DNA of 64,000 nucleotides from Bacteroidota bacterium (GTDB taxonomy: Bacteria > Bacteroidota > Ignavibacteria > Ignavibacteriales > Melioribacteraceae). Positions 26,266-36,280 of this stretch are shown piece by piece. Within the stretch, counting starts at the first letter, position 1; each line of letters opens with the position of its first letter. Location of the stretch: NCBI GenBank assembly GCA_023397505.1, contig JAEWUC010000007.1:124001-188000 (forward strand), given 5' to 3'. A program made the position numbers and the translations under genes. The notes beneath the pieces are model-generated. The model saw nothing but the letters and a program-made list of their open reading frames with translations. It was not told the DNA's origin and searched no databases.

Positions 26266-28242
26266 TCACTCTAAATTCTGTTTCACCCATTCTTCCAATC
26301 CACCTGTAACAATTAATTCTTGTGCAGCTGTGCCAACCGGATCAATAGAATAAGTATTATTTCCAACAATCATTTCGGATTTTGAAAAATCAATTTTTAC
26401 AACTATTCTGGTTTTGACAGTCAACTTTTCGCTGCCGAATTTTTCTTTTAGTTCATCAACAAGTTCAGAACATTCAATTAAAAGGAAGCCGTTGTTCAAT
26501 GCGTTGCGTTTGTAGATATCGTTGAATGAACCGGCAATCACAAGTTGAATACCTCTATATTTTAATGCTGTTGCTGCTTGCTCGCGTGAACTGCCTGTTC
26601 CAAAATTATAACCGCCGACAAGTATATTTCCTTTCTCAACAATTTTGCCGAACTCCGGATCATAATTTTCCATAACGACTTCTGCCTGTTGTGCGGGAGT
26701 CATGTCATCGTTATACGTGTATTTGCCTGGATAAATTCCATCGGTATTAAGATTATCTTGATTGCAGAAAACTAATTCTCCTTCAACAAAGGAATTAAAT
26801 CCTTTTATAATTTCTATTGAGCTTTTCTCTTTTGCCGGCTTGGGATTTGTTTTTATTTCTCCGATAATTGATTGCTTTGATTGTTCGAAATTAGAAGTTA
26901 TAAAACCGGCAAGGGCGGAAGCTGCAACAACAGCCGGTGAAGCTAAATAAGCTTGCGCTTTTGGAGAACCCATTCTTCCTTTAAAATTTCTGTTTGTTGC
27001 AGATATGCCGACTTCACCGTCTTCAAGTAACCCTGTGCCGAGCCCAATGCACGGACCGCATCCGGGTGGAAGTGGAATAGCGCCTGCATTAATTAAAGTT
27101 TGCCAATCACCGCGTTTCTCGCTTTCTTTTTGAACTTCACTTGATGCGGCTGCAATATAGAATTTTACATGTTCGGCAATCCTTTTGCCGTGTAAAATTT
27201 TTGCTGCTTCAGCTATGTCGTCCAATCTTGAATTAACACACGAAACTAAATATGCTTTATCAATTTTTATTTTTTGTTTTTTTATTTCCGAAACAGCTGT
27301 CATTCTCTTCACTGTGTTTGGACCGGAAATGTATGGTTCGATGGTTGACAAATCTATCATTAATTCTTTTGAATAGAATGCATTTGTATCGGTTTTAAGT
27401 TCATCAATATTTTTTTCGAGCAAAGAAATTCTTTCATCGTTAATACGAGGATGTTTTCCATTTCCGTCTGTATCCGAAGGAACGCCCTCCAATCCTCTTT
27501 GCGAAACATAATTTAATCTTTGGTTCAACCAATTTATTGTTACTTCATCAATAGGAAATAAGCCGACGAGCGCGCCCCATTCCGTAGTCATATTCGCGAT
27601 TGATAGTCTTTCATCGATACTTAAATACTTTATTCCTTCCCCGGTGAATTCAATTGCGTGATTTAAAACTTCATCATTATTAAAATATCCGCAAAGTGCT
27701 ATGATTATATCTTTACCCGTAACACCGCTTCTAAGTTTACCTTTCAGTTCAACTTTAGCGATAGACGGAATTTGCCACCAGGTTCTTCCGGTTGCCCAAA
27801 TTGAAGCGGCATCAGTGCGAACAACAGGCGTTCCCAAACACCCTATGCCTCCGTACATGTTTGAATGACTGTCCGAAGCAACAGCCATTGTACCCGGCCA
27901 TGCATATCCTTCTTCTATCATTATTTGATGACCGATACCTCTTCCAGCCGGATAAAAATCCGAACCCATAGATTTTGCAAACTCTTCTATCTTTTTATAC
28001 TTCGCTAAATTTTTTTCTTCTTTGTTTTGAATGTCGTGATCGAGTGTAATTACAACCTGCCGCGGATTTGTAAGTTTATTTGCACCAATACTTTTAAATT
28101 TAGGAATCACAGCCCCGGTGTTGTCGTGTGTCATTACATAAGCCGGTTTTATAGAAATGTAATCCCCGGCGTGAACATATTGATCTTTGGTCAATCCAAC
28201 TGCAAATTTTTGCGCGATCTTTTCTATTAATGTCTGTTTCAA
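26266..28242 (-). CDS. Aconitase / homoaconitase-like hydratase
   Basis: 658 residues with catalytic and swivel domains on one chain. The [4Fe-4S] cysteines are visible in LVSCVNSRLDD and GCGPCIGLG. The segment GRGIGHQIMIEEGYAWPG, then VASDSHSNMYGGIGCLGTP and VRTDAASIWATG, is closest in my memory to fungal homoaconitase (LYS4). The swivel carries GGYNFGTGSSREQAATAL. The enzyme may act on citrate in the TCA cycle or on homocitrate in the aminoadipate lysine route; sequence alone does not settle it. The start is TTG at 28242, because no in-frame ATG precedes it before a stop. Downstream of cstA on the same strand but separated by a terminator. Confidence 0.85.
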   Translation of the reverse strand: MKQTLIEKIAQKFAVGLTKDQYVHAGDYISIKPAYVMTHDNTGAVIPKFKSIGANKLTNPRQVVITLDHDIQNKEEKNLAKYKKIEEFAKSMGSDFYPAGRGIGHQIMIEEGYAWPGTMAVASDSHSNMYGGIGCLGTPVVRTDAASIWATGRTWWQIPSIAKVELKGKLRSGVTGKDIIIALCGYFNNDEVLNHAIEFTGEGIKYLSIDERLSIANMTTEWGALVGLFPIDEVTINWLNQRLNYVSQRGLEGVPSDTDGNGKHPRINDERISLLEKNIDELKTDTNAFYSKELMIDLSTIEPYISGPNTVKRMTAVSEIKKQKIKIDKAYLVSCVNSRLDDIAEAAKILHGKRIAEHVKFYIAAASSEVQKESEKRGDWQTLINAGAIPLPPGCGPCIGLGTGLLEDGEVGISATNRNFKGRMGSPKAQAYLASPAVVAASALAGFITSNFEQSKQSIIGEIKTNPKPAKEKSSIEIIKGFNSFVEGELVFCNQDNLNTDGIYPGKYTYNDDMTPAQQAEVVMENYDPEFGKIVEKGNILVGGYNFGTGSSREQAATALKYRGIQLVIAGSFNDIYKRNALNNGFLLIECSELVDELKEKFGSEKLTVKTRIVVKIDFSKSEMIVGNNTYSIDPVGTAAQELIVTGGLEEWVKQNLE

Positions 28243-28321
28243 TTCGTCCCCATGAATTTTTAATTACATTACGAATTTATAAATACTTTTTGATTTATGA
28301 TATTGGTAGGAATTATGTTAA

Positions 28322-28360
28322 AAAAGTGGATTAAAGAATTAAAATCTTTAATCCACTTTT
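28322..28360 (-). terminator. Strong terminator between cstA and aconitase-like gene
   Basis: AAAAGTGGATTAAAGA and TCTTTAATCCACTTTT form a perfect 16-bp stem with a 7-nt loop, starting 2 bp after the cstA stop. It implies that the aconitase-like gene has its own promoter or depends on readthrough. Confidence 0.85.
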
Positions 28361-28362
28361 AG

Positions 28363-29997
28363 CTATTTTGCTGTCAAAACAACTTTCTCTTTATTTCTCA
28401 AAACTTTATAAGCTTGATAACCAAGAATAATTGCCAGAACAAAAAGTACAATCGCAATTATAGTCAACGAAAAATTGCTTTGCATTGTATTGCTATAGAT
28501 TAAAGTTGCAAGAGCTGTAAGCGTCACTAAAAACATGAATATCATCGGGATTAAAGTAAATAAATAATTCAGCTTTAGATTTGAAATCCAAACGGTAATT
28601 GCAAGGAGTGCAATTGCGGCTAGCATCTGGTTCGCGCTTCCGAACAAGGGCCAAATAACCATTGATTGACCGCTGAATGTTAAAGCTCCCGCGATTACAA
28701 CTGTTATTGATGTAGCAACAAATCTATTCTTTACCAAAATGCTTTGTTCTTTTTTCTCTTCGACTTCAAAAAATTCTTGAAATGAATATCTGCCGAGACG
28801 CGTTGCAGTATCGAGCGAAGTTAAAGCGAAGGCAGAAACAGCGAGTGCGGCAAAATTTGCAGCATGTTCTGTTTTTATCCCGAGAAAAGGAATATTATGA
28901 ATAAAATTTGCAACACCTGAAGAGAATGCCGCAACAGCTCCTTTTGTATTTAATAATTCCAGAAAATGTGTTTGATCTAAAGACGCGACTGAGAGCAGTG
29001 CAAGCACCGCGAGTATTCCTTCAATCAGCATCCCGCCGAAGCCGATAATTTTAGCATCAGATTCTTTATCGAGTTGTTTAGAAGTTGTGCCGCTTCCAAC
29101 AATAGAATGAAAGCCGCTTATTGCACCGCAAGCAACAGTTACAAATAGTGCAGGGAAGAGATAACCGACTTTATCAACCGAAAAAGAAGTTACAGGCGCA
29201 AGGTTTACCGAAGGCATTGTAAAAAATAATCCGGCAATTCCGCCAAGAATAAGCGTGTATAGAAAATATGAATTAAGATAATCACGCGGCTGCAACAAAA
29301 TCCAAACTGGAGTTACAGAAGCGATAAAAATATAGCCAAGCAAAATCAAAATCCAAATATCCTTGCTAAGCTGCAGAGGAAACATATTGCCAAGGTAAAT
29401 ACATGTGAATAAAAGAATTACTCCAATAATTGAAGAAACAAGAAGTGATGTTTTAAAACGAGTAGTTGCTAATCCAAAACCAACCGCTAAAAGAATAAAT
29501 AATAAAGATGACGTACCGGAACTTGGAATGTGCGTAAAAGTATCTGCAACAATTATTGTGAACACTGCAATAACAAGCAAAAGAGTTGACCACGAAAAAA
29601 GTAAAAATAATTTTTTGCCGCTTGTACCAATGTACGTTTCAATGATTTGTCCTATTGATTTCCCTTTATGGCGAACCGAGGCAATGATTGTTGTGTAATC
29701 ATGAACACCGCCGATGAAAGAAGCACCGATTAAAATCCATAAATAAACAGGAACCCATCCGAAACTTGCAGCAATTATAGGTCCCACAATCGGACCCGCA
29801 CCGGCAATTGATGCGAAATGATGGCCAAGCAAAACAGGTGATTTTGCCGGGCAGTAGTCAACACCGTCTGCCATCGTGTGCGAGGGCGTTTGGTTATCGT
29901 TGGAAATTTTTAATTTGTTCGAAAGAAATGAACCGTAATACTTATAAACTGCGGTGAACATAACCATCGCAAGGAGAATCAAAACAATACCGCTCAT
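28363..29997 (-). CDS. cstA: Carbon starvation protein CstA (peptide/pyruvate permease family)
   Basis: 544 residues, a polytopic membrane protein with some 14-16 hydrophobic helices. The CstA signature is clear: GPIVGPIIAASFGWVPVYLW and GGVHDYTTIIASVRHKGKSI, then SGFHSIVGSGTTSKQL. It is shorter than E. coli CstA but normal for the short subfamily. CstA proteins import peptides or pyruvate during carbon limitation. The gene follows the dehydrogenase at 30010 by only 12 bp, so the two are probably co-transcribed. Confidence 0.93.
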   Translation of the reverse strand: MSGIVLILLAMVMFTAVYKYYGSFLSNKLKISNDNQTPSHTMADGVDYCPAKSPVLLGHHFASIAGAGPIVGPIIAASFGWVPVYLWILIGASFIGGVHDYTTIIASVRHKGKSIGQIIETYIGTSGKKLFLLFSWSTLLLVIAVFTIIVADTFTHIPSSGTSSLLFILLAVGFGLATTRFKTSLLVSSIIGVILLFTCIYLGNMFPLQLSKDIWILILLGYIFIASVTPVWILLQPRDYLNSYFLYTLILGGIAGLFFTMPSVNLAPVTSFSVDKVGYLFPALFVTVACGAISGFHSIVGSGTTSKQLDKESDAKIIGFGGMLIEGILAVLALLSVASLDQTHFLELLNTKGAVAAFSSGVANFIHNIPFLGIKTEHAANFAALAVSAFALTSLDTATRLGRYSFQEFFEVEEKKEQSILVKNRFVATSITVVIAGALTFSGQSMVIWPLFGSANQMLAAIALLAITVWISNLKLNYLFTLIPMIFMFLVTLTALATLIYSNTMQSNFSLTIIAIVLFVLAIILGYQAYKVLRNKEKVVLTAK

Positions 29998-30009
29998 AAC
30001 ATCTCTATT

Positions 30010-31188
30010 TTATAGTTTGGAAATTACAGCGTCGGTTAATTGTTGAGTCGTAGCGGCTCCTTTTTCAAAAACATCCGGTCCGCCTTTCAATTTCAACATA
30101 TCGTATGTTCTAACTTTTCCTTCTTCTATTACTTTTGCAATTGCGGTTTTAATTTTTCCGGCTTTTTCATTTTCGCCGATATGCTCAAGCATCATTACTG
30201 CGCTCATGAACATTGCTATAGGATTTACGATTGAAGGATTTAATTTTTCATATTTAGGCGCAGAACCGTGTGTCGGTTCGAACACAGCAACATTATCGCC
30301 GATATTTGCGCTGCATGCAAAACCGAGTCCGCCTATTAATCCCGCGAAACCGTCGCTGATAATATCGCCGAACATGTTTTCTGCAACGATAACACCGTAA
30401 TCTTCGGGATTTTTTGTCAGCCACATCATCTGCGCATCTATGTTTGTATCCCATAAAGATATTTCGGGAAATTCTTTCGCAATTTCTTTAGCGATTTTAA
30501 ACATCATGCCGGAAGTTTCGCGGAGTACATTTGGTTTTTCGCAAAGCGTGAGATTTTTATAACCGAATTTTTTAGCATACTCAAAACCGGCGCGTATAAT
30601 TCTTTCACTCGCTTTCTTAGTAACAATTCGGGTTGATATTGCAAGCTCTTCGCTTGGTACATTTTTAAAATTTATCATTTTGGGATTTGTTTCAAAAGCG
30701 TCGCGTACAACTTTGGGAGGATTTGTCCATTCAACTCCAGAATACAAACCTTCTGTGTTTTGCCTGAAAATTACTGTATTAATAAACGGTTCATCGAAAG
30801 AACCGTTCATATTCTTTCTTATAAAGTTGAGAGGATTGCCTTTAAATGAGATGCACGGACGAATACAAATATCAAGATTGAAATGCTGGCGTAGTCCAAC
30901 GATAGGTGAAAAATAAACATATCCTTTATCTTTAAGCGATGGATCAAGTTCTTTCTCAGCTGCATCCTTCGGTTTAGAAGTGATAGCTCCGAATAGAGCA
31001 ATTTTATGTTTCGCGATTAAATCTATAGATCTCTGCGGAAGAGCATTGCCTTCTTTGCACCAAAATTCCCAGCCGATATCTCCCCAAACGTAATTAGCTT
31101 TAAACCCGGCTGCTTCCAACAGTCTAATTGATTCCGGTAAAACAACTTTCCCAATTCCGTCGCCGGGCAATGCTACGATAGTTCTCAT
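30010..31188 (-). CDS. Isocitrate/homoisocitrate/isopropylmalate dehydrogenase family
   Basis: 392 residues of the NAD(P)-dependent beta-decarboxylating dehydrogenase fold: start VALPGDGIGKVVLPE, IFRQNTEGLYSGVEW, the catalytic Lys/Asp region (NIDAQMMWLTKNPEDYGV, then ENMFGDIISDGFAGLIGG) and VFEPTHGSAPKY. The substrate loop SPIVGLRQHFNLDICIRP is not the E. coli isocitrate type with its regulatory Ser. It may use isocitrate, homoisocitrate or isopropylmalate. Pairing with an aconitase-like enzyme favours the first two. Confidence 0.85.
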   Translation of the reverse strand: MRTIVALPGDGIGKVVLPESIRLLEAAGFKANYVWGDIGWEFWCKEGNALPQRSIDLIAKHKIALFGAITSKPKDAAEKELDPSLKDKGYVYFSPIVGLRQHFNLDICIRPCISFKGNPLNFIRKNMNGSFDEPFINTVIFRQNTEGLYSGVEWTNPPKVVRDAFETNPKMINFKNVPSEELAISTRIVTKKASERIIRAGFEYAKKFGYKNLTLCEKPNVLRETSGMMFKIAKEIAKEFPEISLWDTNIDAQMMWLTKNPEDYGVIVAENMFGDIISDGFAGLIGGLGFACSANIGDNVAVFEPTHGSAPKYEKLNPSIVNPIAMFMSAVMMLEHIGENEKAGKIKTAIAKVIEEGKVRTYDMLKLKGGPDVFEKGAATTQQLTDAVISKL

Positions 31189-31280
31189 TTGTTTTCCTTT
31201 AGTTTGAAAAATTTACTTCGCAACTTAGATAGTCTTGTATTATTTGGCAAGAAGTTCTTTATTATTATTGATTCACGCGA

Positions 31281-33257
31281 TTAGAATAGAAAATCGATTT
31301 GGAAACTTAATCTATTATCGAGGTTGCCGATTATTTCCGAATAACCACTGCCTAAAGTTTTTTCGAACGGCTTGTGCATCTCGGAATATTTCAATGATAA
31401 ATCCAATCCAAATTGAGTTTTGTATTTCATAATAATATACCAACGAATGCCTTCGCCGAATAAAGGTGGGTTCGTCATGATGCCGGATAGATCGTTTTCA
31501 AATTCATAAACGCGGGAATTATATGAATCTGTTTGGAAAATTATTATGCGGCCATGCAACATTAAATTAGTCATTGGCTGGAATGCAGCATCCTGGAAAA
31601 ACAAATATCCGTTTTCTCTTGGTGAATCCGTTAATGCAGAAATTGTTACAAGCTCAAAACGGGATCTAAGTTTTATTTTGCTCGAAATATTATAAGCTGC
31701 CTCAAATCTATAATTCTGCGAATTTTTTTTAACAATACTATTTTGATTGTTGATTATGGCATCAACAGCTTTATTCTCGTTCTTATACTTAATTCTCAGC
31801 TCGGTATTTTTAAAGATTTTATATTTATAGAAAATCAAAAAATCATTTCCTTCCGAAGGGAAACTGTAGTTTGAACTTGTAACTGGAAATCTAAATTGGT
31901 CGTAATAAATGTTGAATATCCCAAATTGAGTACTCAGTTGTAAACCCGAATAAAATCCTATTTCATTTTCAGCAGCTCTTTTTTCTCCGAAGGGATTTCC
32001 CTTAAATGTTGAATAGTCCTTCGAAAAATTTCTGTAAGAAAAAACAACAGACAAATTTTTGTCTATATAGAAATTGGCTGTGTTTATTGCGGCAAGCGAG
32101 TTATTGTTTAAAGCAAACTCGCCGGATAAAAAAAGTCTATTGATTTTTGTATGGTAGGAAGCAGATAAATGCTCAAATTCATTTCTATTAGTGAAGGTTG
32201 AGCTAGAAAAGTTATGGCTGTAAGTTGATTTGTAATAGAGAAAACCTAACTTAAACGTTTCACCAAAAGAGTATGATGTAGTTAAACCGAGAATAGTTTC
32301 TTTAAGATTATCCTTCTTGTTTATTTCATTGTTGGTTCTATGGTAACCGTCGATAACCAAAGCAGAAATAATATTTGTTGAACTATCTATTGAAGCATCT
32401 AAAAAGTGTGAAGAGAAAAACGAACTCACGGACAAATTACCTTTCGATAATTGTAAAGATACACCGCGGAAGAACCGATTCTCATCCGAACTTGTAAATG
32501 GAACAGAACCTCGCGGATTTCGTGAAACTGTGCCGATAGCATCCGACCCTTTTGAAAACCCGTATGGACTCCAAATCGACAATCCTTGCCCGAATTCAAA
32601 AATGTAATCACCAATAATTATATTTTCAAAAATGACTATATCCTTGATGGATAAATGAAATGAAGTGAAATCAGCGAGCGAGTTTTCCCCGGCATCTTTT
32701 TCAAACAAAACTCCTATGTTAATTTTATTAGAGGTGTTTAGTTTAAACCGGTTGTAAATTTTTTGACGAGAACCAGCAAACAAACCATCAGTGAAGCCGC
32801 TGCGATTTTGTAAATCATGAACCACACGCGAACGGAAAATTAATTTTGTATCATTAATCAATTGTGAAAGTGAATCAAAAATATTTATTGAATCAGCTGT
32901 ACTAAAGTTTATAAACGGGATTATTTTATGAAGCAATTCACTATTAAGATTTTCGATATTCATTAACTCGGTTTGTGAATTGATAATTCCGGCTCTATTT
33001 CGATAATTAATGATTTCCTGTGCTTCGGCATAATTAAGCAAAGGGATATTGAGCAGATCATTAACCGTTGCAGAATTAATATTGATAGGATTGTTTATTA
33101 ACTCTTCAAATAAATCACAAATCTGGCTGTCTTCCTGGTCGCGGGTGGCATCTTCAAGAATATTTTCTATTGTGTTTGCAATATTTGTTGTATCGACTTG
33201 TGCAAAAATGTAAGATTGTAAAACACATATAACTAAAACTAAAAAATAGTTTTTCAT
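31281..33257 (-). CDS. Outer-membrane protein with N-terminal helix-hairpin-helix repeats
   Basis: 658 residues: signal peptide ending IFAQ, then a ComEA-like helix-hairpin-helix region (about 50-125; NPININSATVNDLLNIPLL and GIINSQTELMNIENL). About 500 residues of alternating beta-strands consistent with a barrel follow, ending in Phe (LSFQIDFLF), the usual outer-membrane insertion signal. The combination is common in Bacteroidota and Ignavibacteria but has no established role. It is followed 12 bp upstream by the PorV-like gene, so the two probably form an operon. Confidence 0.82.
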   Translation of the reverse strand: MKNYFLVLVICVLQSYIFAQVDTTNIANTIENILEDATRDQEDSQICDLFEELINNPININSATVNDLLNIPLLNYAEAQEIINYRNRAGIINSQTELMNIENLNSELLHKIIPFINFSTADSINIFDSLSQLINDTKLIFRSRVVHDLQNRSGFTDGLFAGSRQKIYNRFKLNTSNKINIGVLFEKDAGENSLADFTSFHLSIKDIVIFENIIIGDYIFEFGQGLSIWSPYGFSKGSDAIGTVSRNPRGSVPFTSSDENRFFRGVSLQLSKGNLSVSSFFSSHFLDASIDSSTNIISALVIDGYHRTNNEINKKDNLKETILGLTTSYSFGETFKLGFLYYKSTYSHNFSSSTFTNRNEFEHLSASYHTKINRLFLSGEFALNNNSLAAINTANFYIDKNLSVVFSYRNFSKDYSTFKGNPFGEKRAAENEIGFYSGLQLSTQFGIFNIYYDQFRFPVTSSNYSFPSEGNDFLIFYKYKIFKNTELRIKYKNENKAVDAIINNQNSIVKKNSQNYRFEAAYNISSKIKLRSRFELVTISALTDSPRENGYLFFQDAAFQPMTNLMLHGRIIIFQTDSYNSRVYEFENDLSGIMTNPPLFGEGIRWYIIMKYKTQFGLDLSLKYSEMHKPFEKTLGSGYSEIIGNLDNRLSFQIDFLF

Positions 33258-33269
33258 TTGTATTTTTTG

Positions 33270-34076
33270 CTAAAAACTTATTATCAATCCGAACTGGTGA
33301 GTCAGCCCGAGAAGATGATGTGAGGAAACAGCATAATCCAATTGAAGCATTTTATAATTAATCCCGATTCCGCCGGAATATGTATCAGGCTCGTTGGCGG
33401 TGCCGAACCGCAATTGTAAAAAATCTAAAAGAAAATATTCTGCGCCAAATCTGAATGAAACGTTGTAACTAATTTCTTTTTTAAGTGCGGCAAACAACTG
33501 CAGTTCGTCGAGTACTTTATAACTTATACCTGTCCAAAATACAACCGGGATTTGATTTTCTTCGTTGTTAATAGTTGTTCGTGTAAAATTTTCCAACGAA
33601 AAACCAATATTAATATTTCTAGATAGTTCGGCAATTCCGCCCGCATTTAAAATTATGAATCCTTTAGCGCCATAATTTTTAATTGAGATGTTTTTATATG
33701 TAGTCGAGATTCCGAAAGAAAAATTATTTGCAAATTTCTTGCCCAATCCCAAAGTCAATTTTGTTTCCTTATATAATTCAAAACCGTAAATCATAAACCC
33801 GCCGCTGAGTGTGCCGAATGAAGTTGGTTGAGAAGTTACTCCAAAACCATTTGATAATTCTTTCAATCCGAACGGCGAAGGGGAATAGTAAATTCCGATA
33901 GAGTTGGAATTGATTTCTGCCAGACCGGCGGGATTATTAAATAATGAAAATGGATCGGCAGTAAGCGCAACATCTGCGTGAGATAAAGCAACTTGCCGCG
34001 CACCGGGATTTTCTTGTGCGAAACTTAAAGTGAGTGTAAAGAGTAGAAACGGTAATATTTTAAATACTCGTTTCAT
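33270..34076 (-). CDS. PorV/UPF0164-type outer-membrane barrel protein
   Basis: 268 residues: signal peptide ending SFAQ, then GARQVALSHADVALTADPFS and FNNPAGLAEI, the typical start of FadL/PorV-like barrels in which an Asn-Pro-Ala-Gly motif follows the first strand. Repeated amphipathic strands end in FGLIISF. PorV-type proteins help release T9SS substrates, but UPF0164 members are diverse, so a T9SS role is only possible. Confidence 0.78.
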   Translation of the reverse strand: MKRVFKILPFLLFTLTLSFAQENPGARQVALSHADVALTADPFSLFNNPAGLAEINSNSIGIYYSPSPFGLKELSNGFGVTSQPTSFGTLSGGFMIYGFELYKETKLTLGLGKKFANNFSFGISTTYKNISIKNYGAKGFIILNAGGIAELSRNINIGFSLENFTRTTINNEENQIPVVFWTGISYKVLDELQLFAALKKEISYNVSFRFGAEYFLLDFLQLRFGTANEPDTYSGGIGINYKMLQLDYAVSSHHLLGLTHQFGLIISF

Positions 34077-34149
34077 ACATCCTTAACTTAAAGGATTGTA
34101 TAATATTTTTCAAATGTCTATTTTGAAATTAAAAGAAAAAGAGAGTTAT

Positions 34150-35046
34150 ATGAAAAAGACAATTTTTGTGATGATTATTTCGTTATTGTCGGTTATTTCA
34201 TTAAAAGCGCAGGAACTTGATGCCGAAGTGATAGTTAATTATGAACAACTTCCAACTGGTGGTAAAGAAAGGTTGGATAATTTTAAGTATCAGATTCAGG
34301 ATTATCTTAACAATAATAAATTCACCGGACAAGCTTGGGATGGTGAGAGAATTAAGTGCAGCTTTAATGTTTTCTTCACGGGGTGGGGAAGTGAAACGAG
34401 TTATACGGCGCAATTGGTAGTGAGCAGTCAAAGACCGATAGAGGGTTCTTCGCGAAGTTCACTGATGATTTCATTGTTAGATAACAAATGGTCGTTTAAT
34501 TATGAAAAGAATCAGGCCATGTATTTTAACCAAACAGATTTCGACCCGCTTGTAAGTTTCCTTGATTTCTACGCATATATAATTATCGGTTTCGATATGG
34601 ATTCATACTATAAACTCGGCGGCTCGGATTATTTTTCTAAAGCGCTTGAAATTGCAGTGAGAGGCGGCAGCAGTAAATTTTCGGACGGATGGCAATCTGA
34701 AAGTACATCTTATAATAGAAGAATCCTTGTTGATAATTTGATGAATGCAAAATATCAGCAGCTGCGAATGGATGTTTTCGATTATCATTATAACGGGATT
34801 GATTTAATCAATGATCCTCAAAGTAAGCAAACGGCTTATAACAATATTGTTAAACTTGTTAATAATCTTTTCAAAGTTAAAGATCAACTTGATTCAAGAA
34901 GCGTTTATTTAAAAGTATTTTTCGATGCAAAGGCAGGTGAAATGGCAGAGTATCTAAGAAATTATCCTAATAAAGAAAGTGTTTTAAGCATCTTAAAAAA
35001 GATTGATCCTGCACATACAACAAAGTATGAAGATGCATTAAAATAA
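34150..35046 (+). CDS. DUF4835 family protein (PorD-like)
   Basis: 298 residues from the ATG at 34150, which gives a clean signal peptide (MKKTIFVMIISLLSVISLKA). The body contains DAEVIVNYEQLPTGGKERLD, LISLLDNKWSFNYEKNQAMYF, SFLDFYAYIIIGFDMDSY and YFSKALEIAVRGGSSKFSDG, the DUF4835 pattern. The family occurs across Bacteroidota. I recall it being associated with the type IX secretion system as PorD, but I cannot verify that here. Divergent from the PorV-like gene and closed by a hairpin shared with the convergent acyltransferase gene. Confidence 0.82.
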   Translation: MKKTIFVMIISLLSVISLKAQELDAEVIVNYEQLPTGGKERLDNFKYQIQDYLNNNKFTGQAWDGERIKCSFNVFFTGWGSETSYTAQLVVSSQRPIEGSSRSSLMISLLDNKWSFNYEKNQAMYFNQTDFDPLVSFLDFYAYIIIGFDMDSYYKLGGSDYFSKALEIAVRGGSSKFSDGWQSESTSYNRRILVDNLMNAKYQQLRMDVFDYHYNGIDLINDPQSKQTAYNNIVKLVNNLFKVKDQLDSRSVYLKVFFDAKAGEMAEYLRNYPNKESVLSILKKIDPAHTTKYEDALK

Positions 35047-35057
35047 AATTTATGATA

Positions 35058-35087
35058 GGGATTTAATTTCGGAATAAGTTAAATCCC
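35058..35087. terminator. Bidirectional hairpin between convergent genes
   Basis: GGGATTTAA and TTAAATCCC (9 bp) with a 12-nt loop. It lies after the DUF4835 stop and includes the last codons and stop of the convergent gene at 35079. Confidence 0.6.
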
Positions 35088-36200
35088 AATTTCATATAAT
35101 CTGTACTTCTTATAAAGAGTACCATTCATAACATCGGCTCCGCGTTTCATCATTTCATTGTCTTCTAAAACCCAGCTTGCTTCACCAAGAAAAATTCCTA
35201 GTTTTTCTGCGCGTTGAACAATTTCCCAATAAAATACTGCATCTAGTCCGCGCTTTTGAAATTCCGGAATTATACCCAATGTTAAAATTCTACTCCAAGT
35301 AATTTTTTTCTTCTGCGTAAATAGTTTTAAGAAGTTGAAAGGTAATAATCTTCCGTTCATAGATTTGAAGATTTGATTATAATCCAGCATAACTAAAGCA
35401 GCACCAACTACTTTATTATCAATTTCACCAAAAATAACAAGTGAAGGTTCAACTAAAGGTTTTAAGTCCTTTGCAAGAGCATCAATTTCTTCTTCTGTCA
35501 TTGGAACAAAACCGTAATTTGGCGCCCAAGCTTTATTATAGACATATTTAAATTTCTCCAGATCGGTATAGAAATTTTTCATATCAAGTTGATAAACTTT
35601 TACGCCGGATCTTTTCTGTGCAATTTCGGCAACTCTTCTTAGTTTATCTGATTTCATCAACTCTTTATTCTCAATTTTATACGCGTACAAGTCTTTTGCC
35701 TTTTGCATTCCGTAATTTTCGCAAAGTTCAAGATAATACGGAGGATTATAAGGCATTAATAATCTGGGTTCGTCATCAAATCCTTCAAGCAGCATTCCAT
35801 ATTCATCGTTTGAAGAAGGATTTGCCGGTCCACGCATTGTGTCGAATCCTTTTGTTTTCAACCACTCTTTTGCCGCGTCAAATAATTTGTCGGCTGCCTG
35901 TTGATCGTTTATGCATTCGAAGAAGCCGAAGAATCCTACTTTATCGTTATGATGTTTATTGTGTAAGTCGTTTTTAATTGCTGCAATTCTGCCAATCAAT
36001 TCGCCGTTCTTTTCGGCAAGGAATAATTCCATTTCGGCATGTTGGAAAAACGGATTTTTTGTTTTATCCAAAATCTTCTTTTTGTCATACAAAAGCGGAG
36101 GAACCCAAAAAGGATTATCTTTATAAATCTTCCATTGAAGTTTTAAGAATCTATCTAACTCACTTTTGTTTCGGACGGGTAGAATTTCTACGTCAGACAT
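35079..36200 (-). CDS. GNAT-fold acyltransferase, candidate bacterial ceramide synthase
   Basis: 373 residues. The N-terminal part (KIYKDNPFWVPPLL, NPFFQHAEMELFLA, ELIGRIAAIKN) and the later NPSSNDEYGMLLEGFD and ILTLGIIPEFQKRGLDAVFY are typical of a GNAT-like family of about 370 residues found in sphingolipid-making bacteria. Its member bCerS adds the fatty acyl chain to form (dihydro)ceramide precursor. Here it lies 80 bp downstream of a serine palmitoyltransferase gene on the same strand, which strongly supports this role. The specific substrate is inferred from context. Confidence 0.75.
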   Translation of the reverse strand: MSDVEILPVRNKSELDRFLKLQWKIYKDNPFWVPPLLYDKKKILDKTKNPFFQHAEMELFLAEKNGELIGRIAAIKNDLHNKHHNDKVGFFGFFECINDQQAADKLFDAAKEWLKTKGFDTMRGPANPSSNDEYGMLLEGFDDEPRLLMPYNPPYYLELCENYGMQKAKDLYAYKIENKELMKSDKLRRVAEIAQKRSGVKVYQLDMKNFYTDLEKFKYVYNKAWAPNYGFVPMTEEEIDALAKDLKPLVEPSLVIFGEIDNKVVGAALVMLDYNQIFKSMNGRLLPFNFLKLFTQKKKITWSRILTLGIIPEFQKRGLDAVFYWEIVQRAEKLGIFLGEASWVLEDNEMMKRGADVMNGTLYKKYRLYEIGI

Positions 36201-36280
36201 TTAACCTCTCAAATAAAAAGGTTGCTCGAAGTTTTATTCAAAAAATAAATAATAATTTCCAAACAACCTTTTACGAATTA

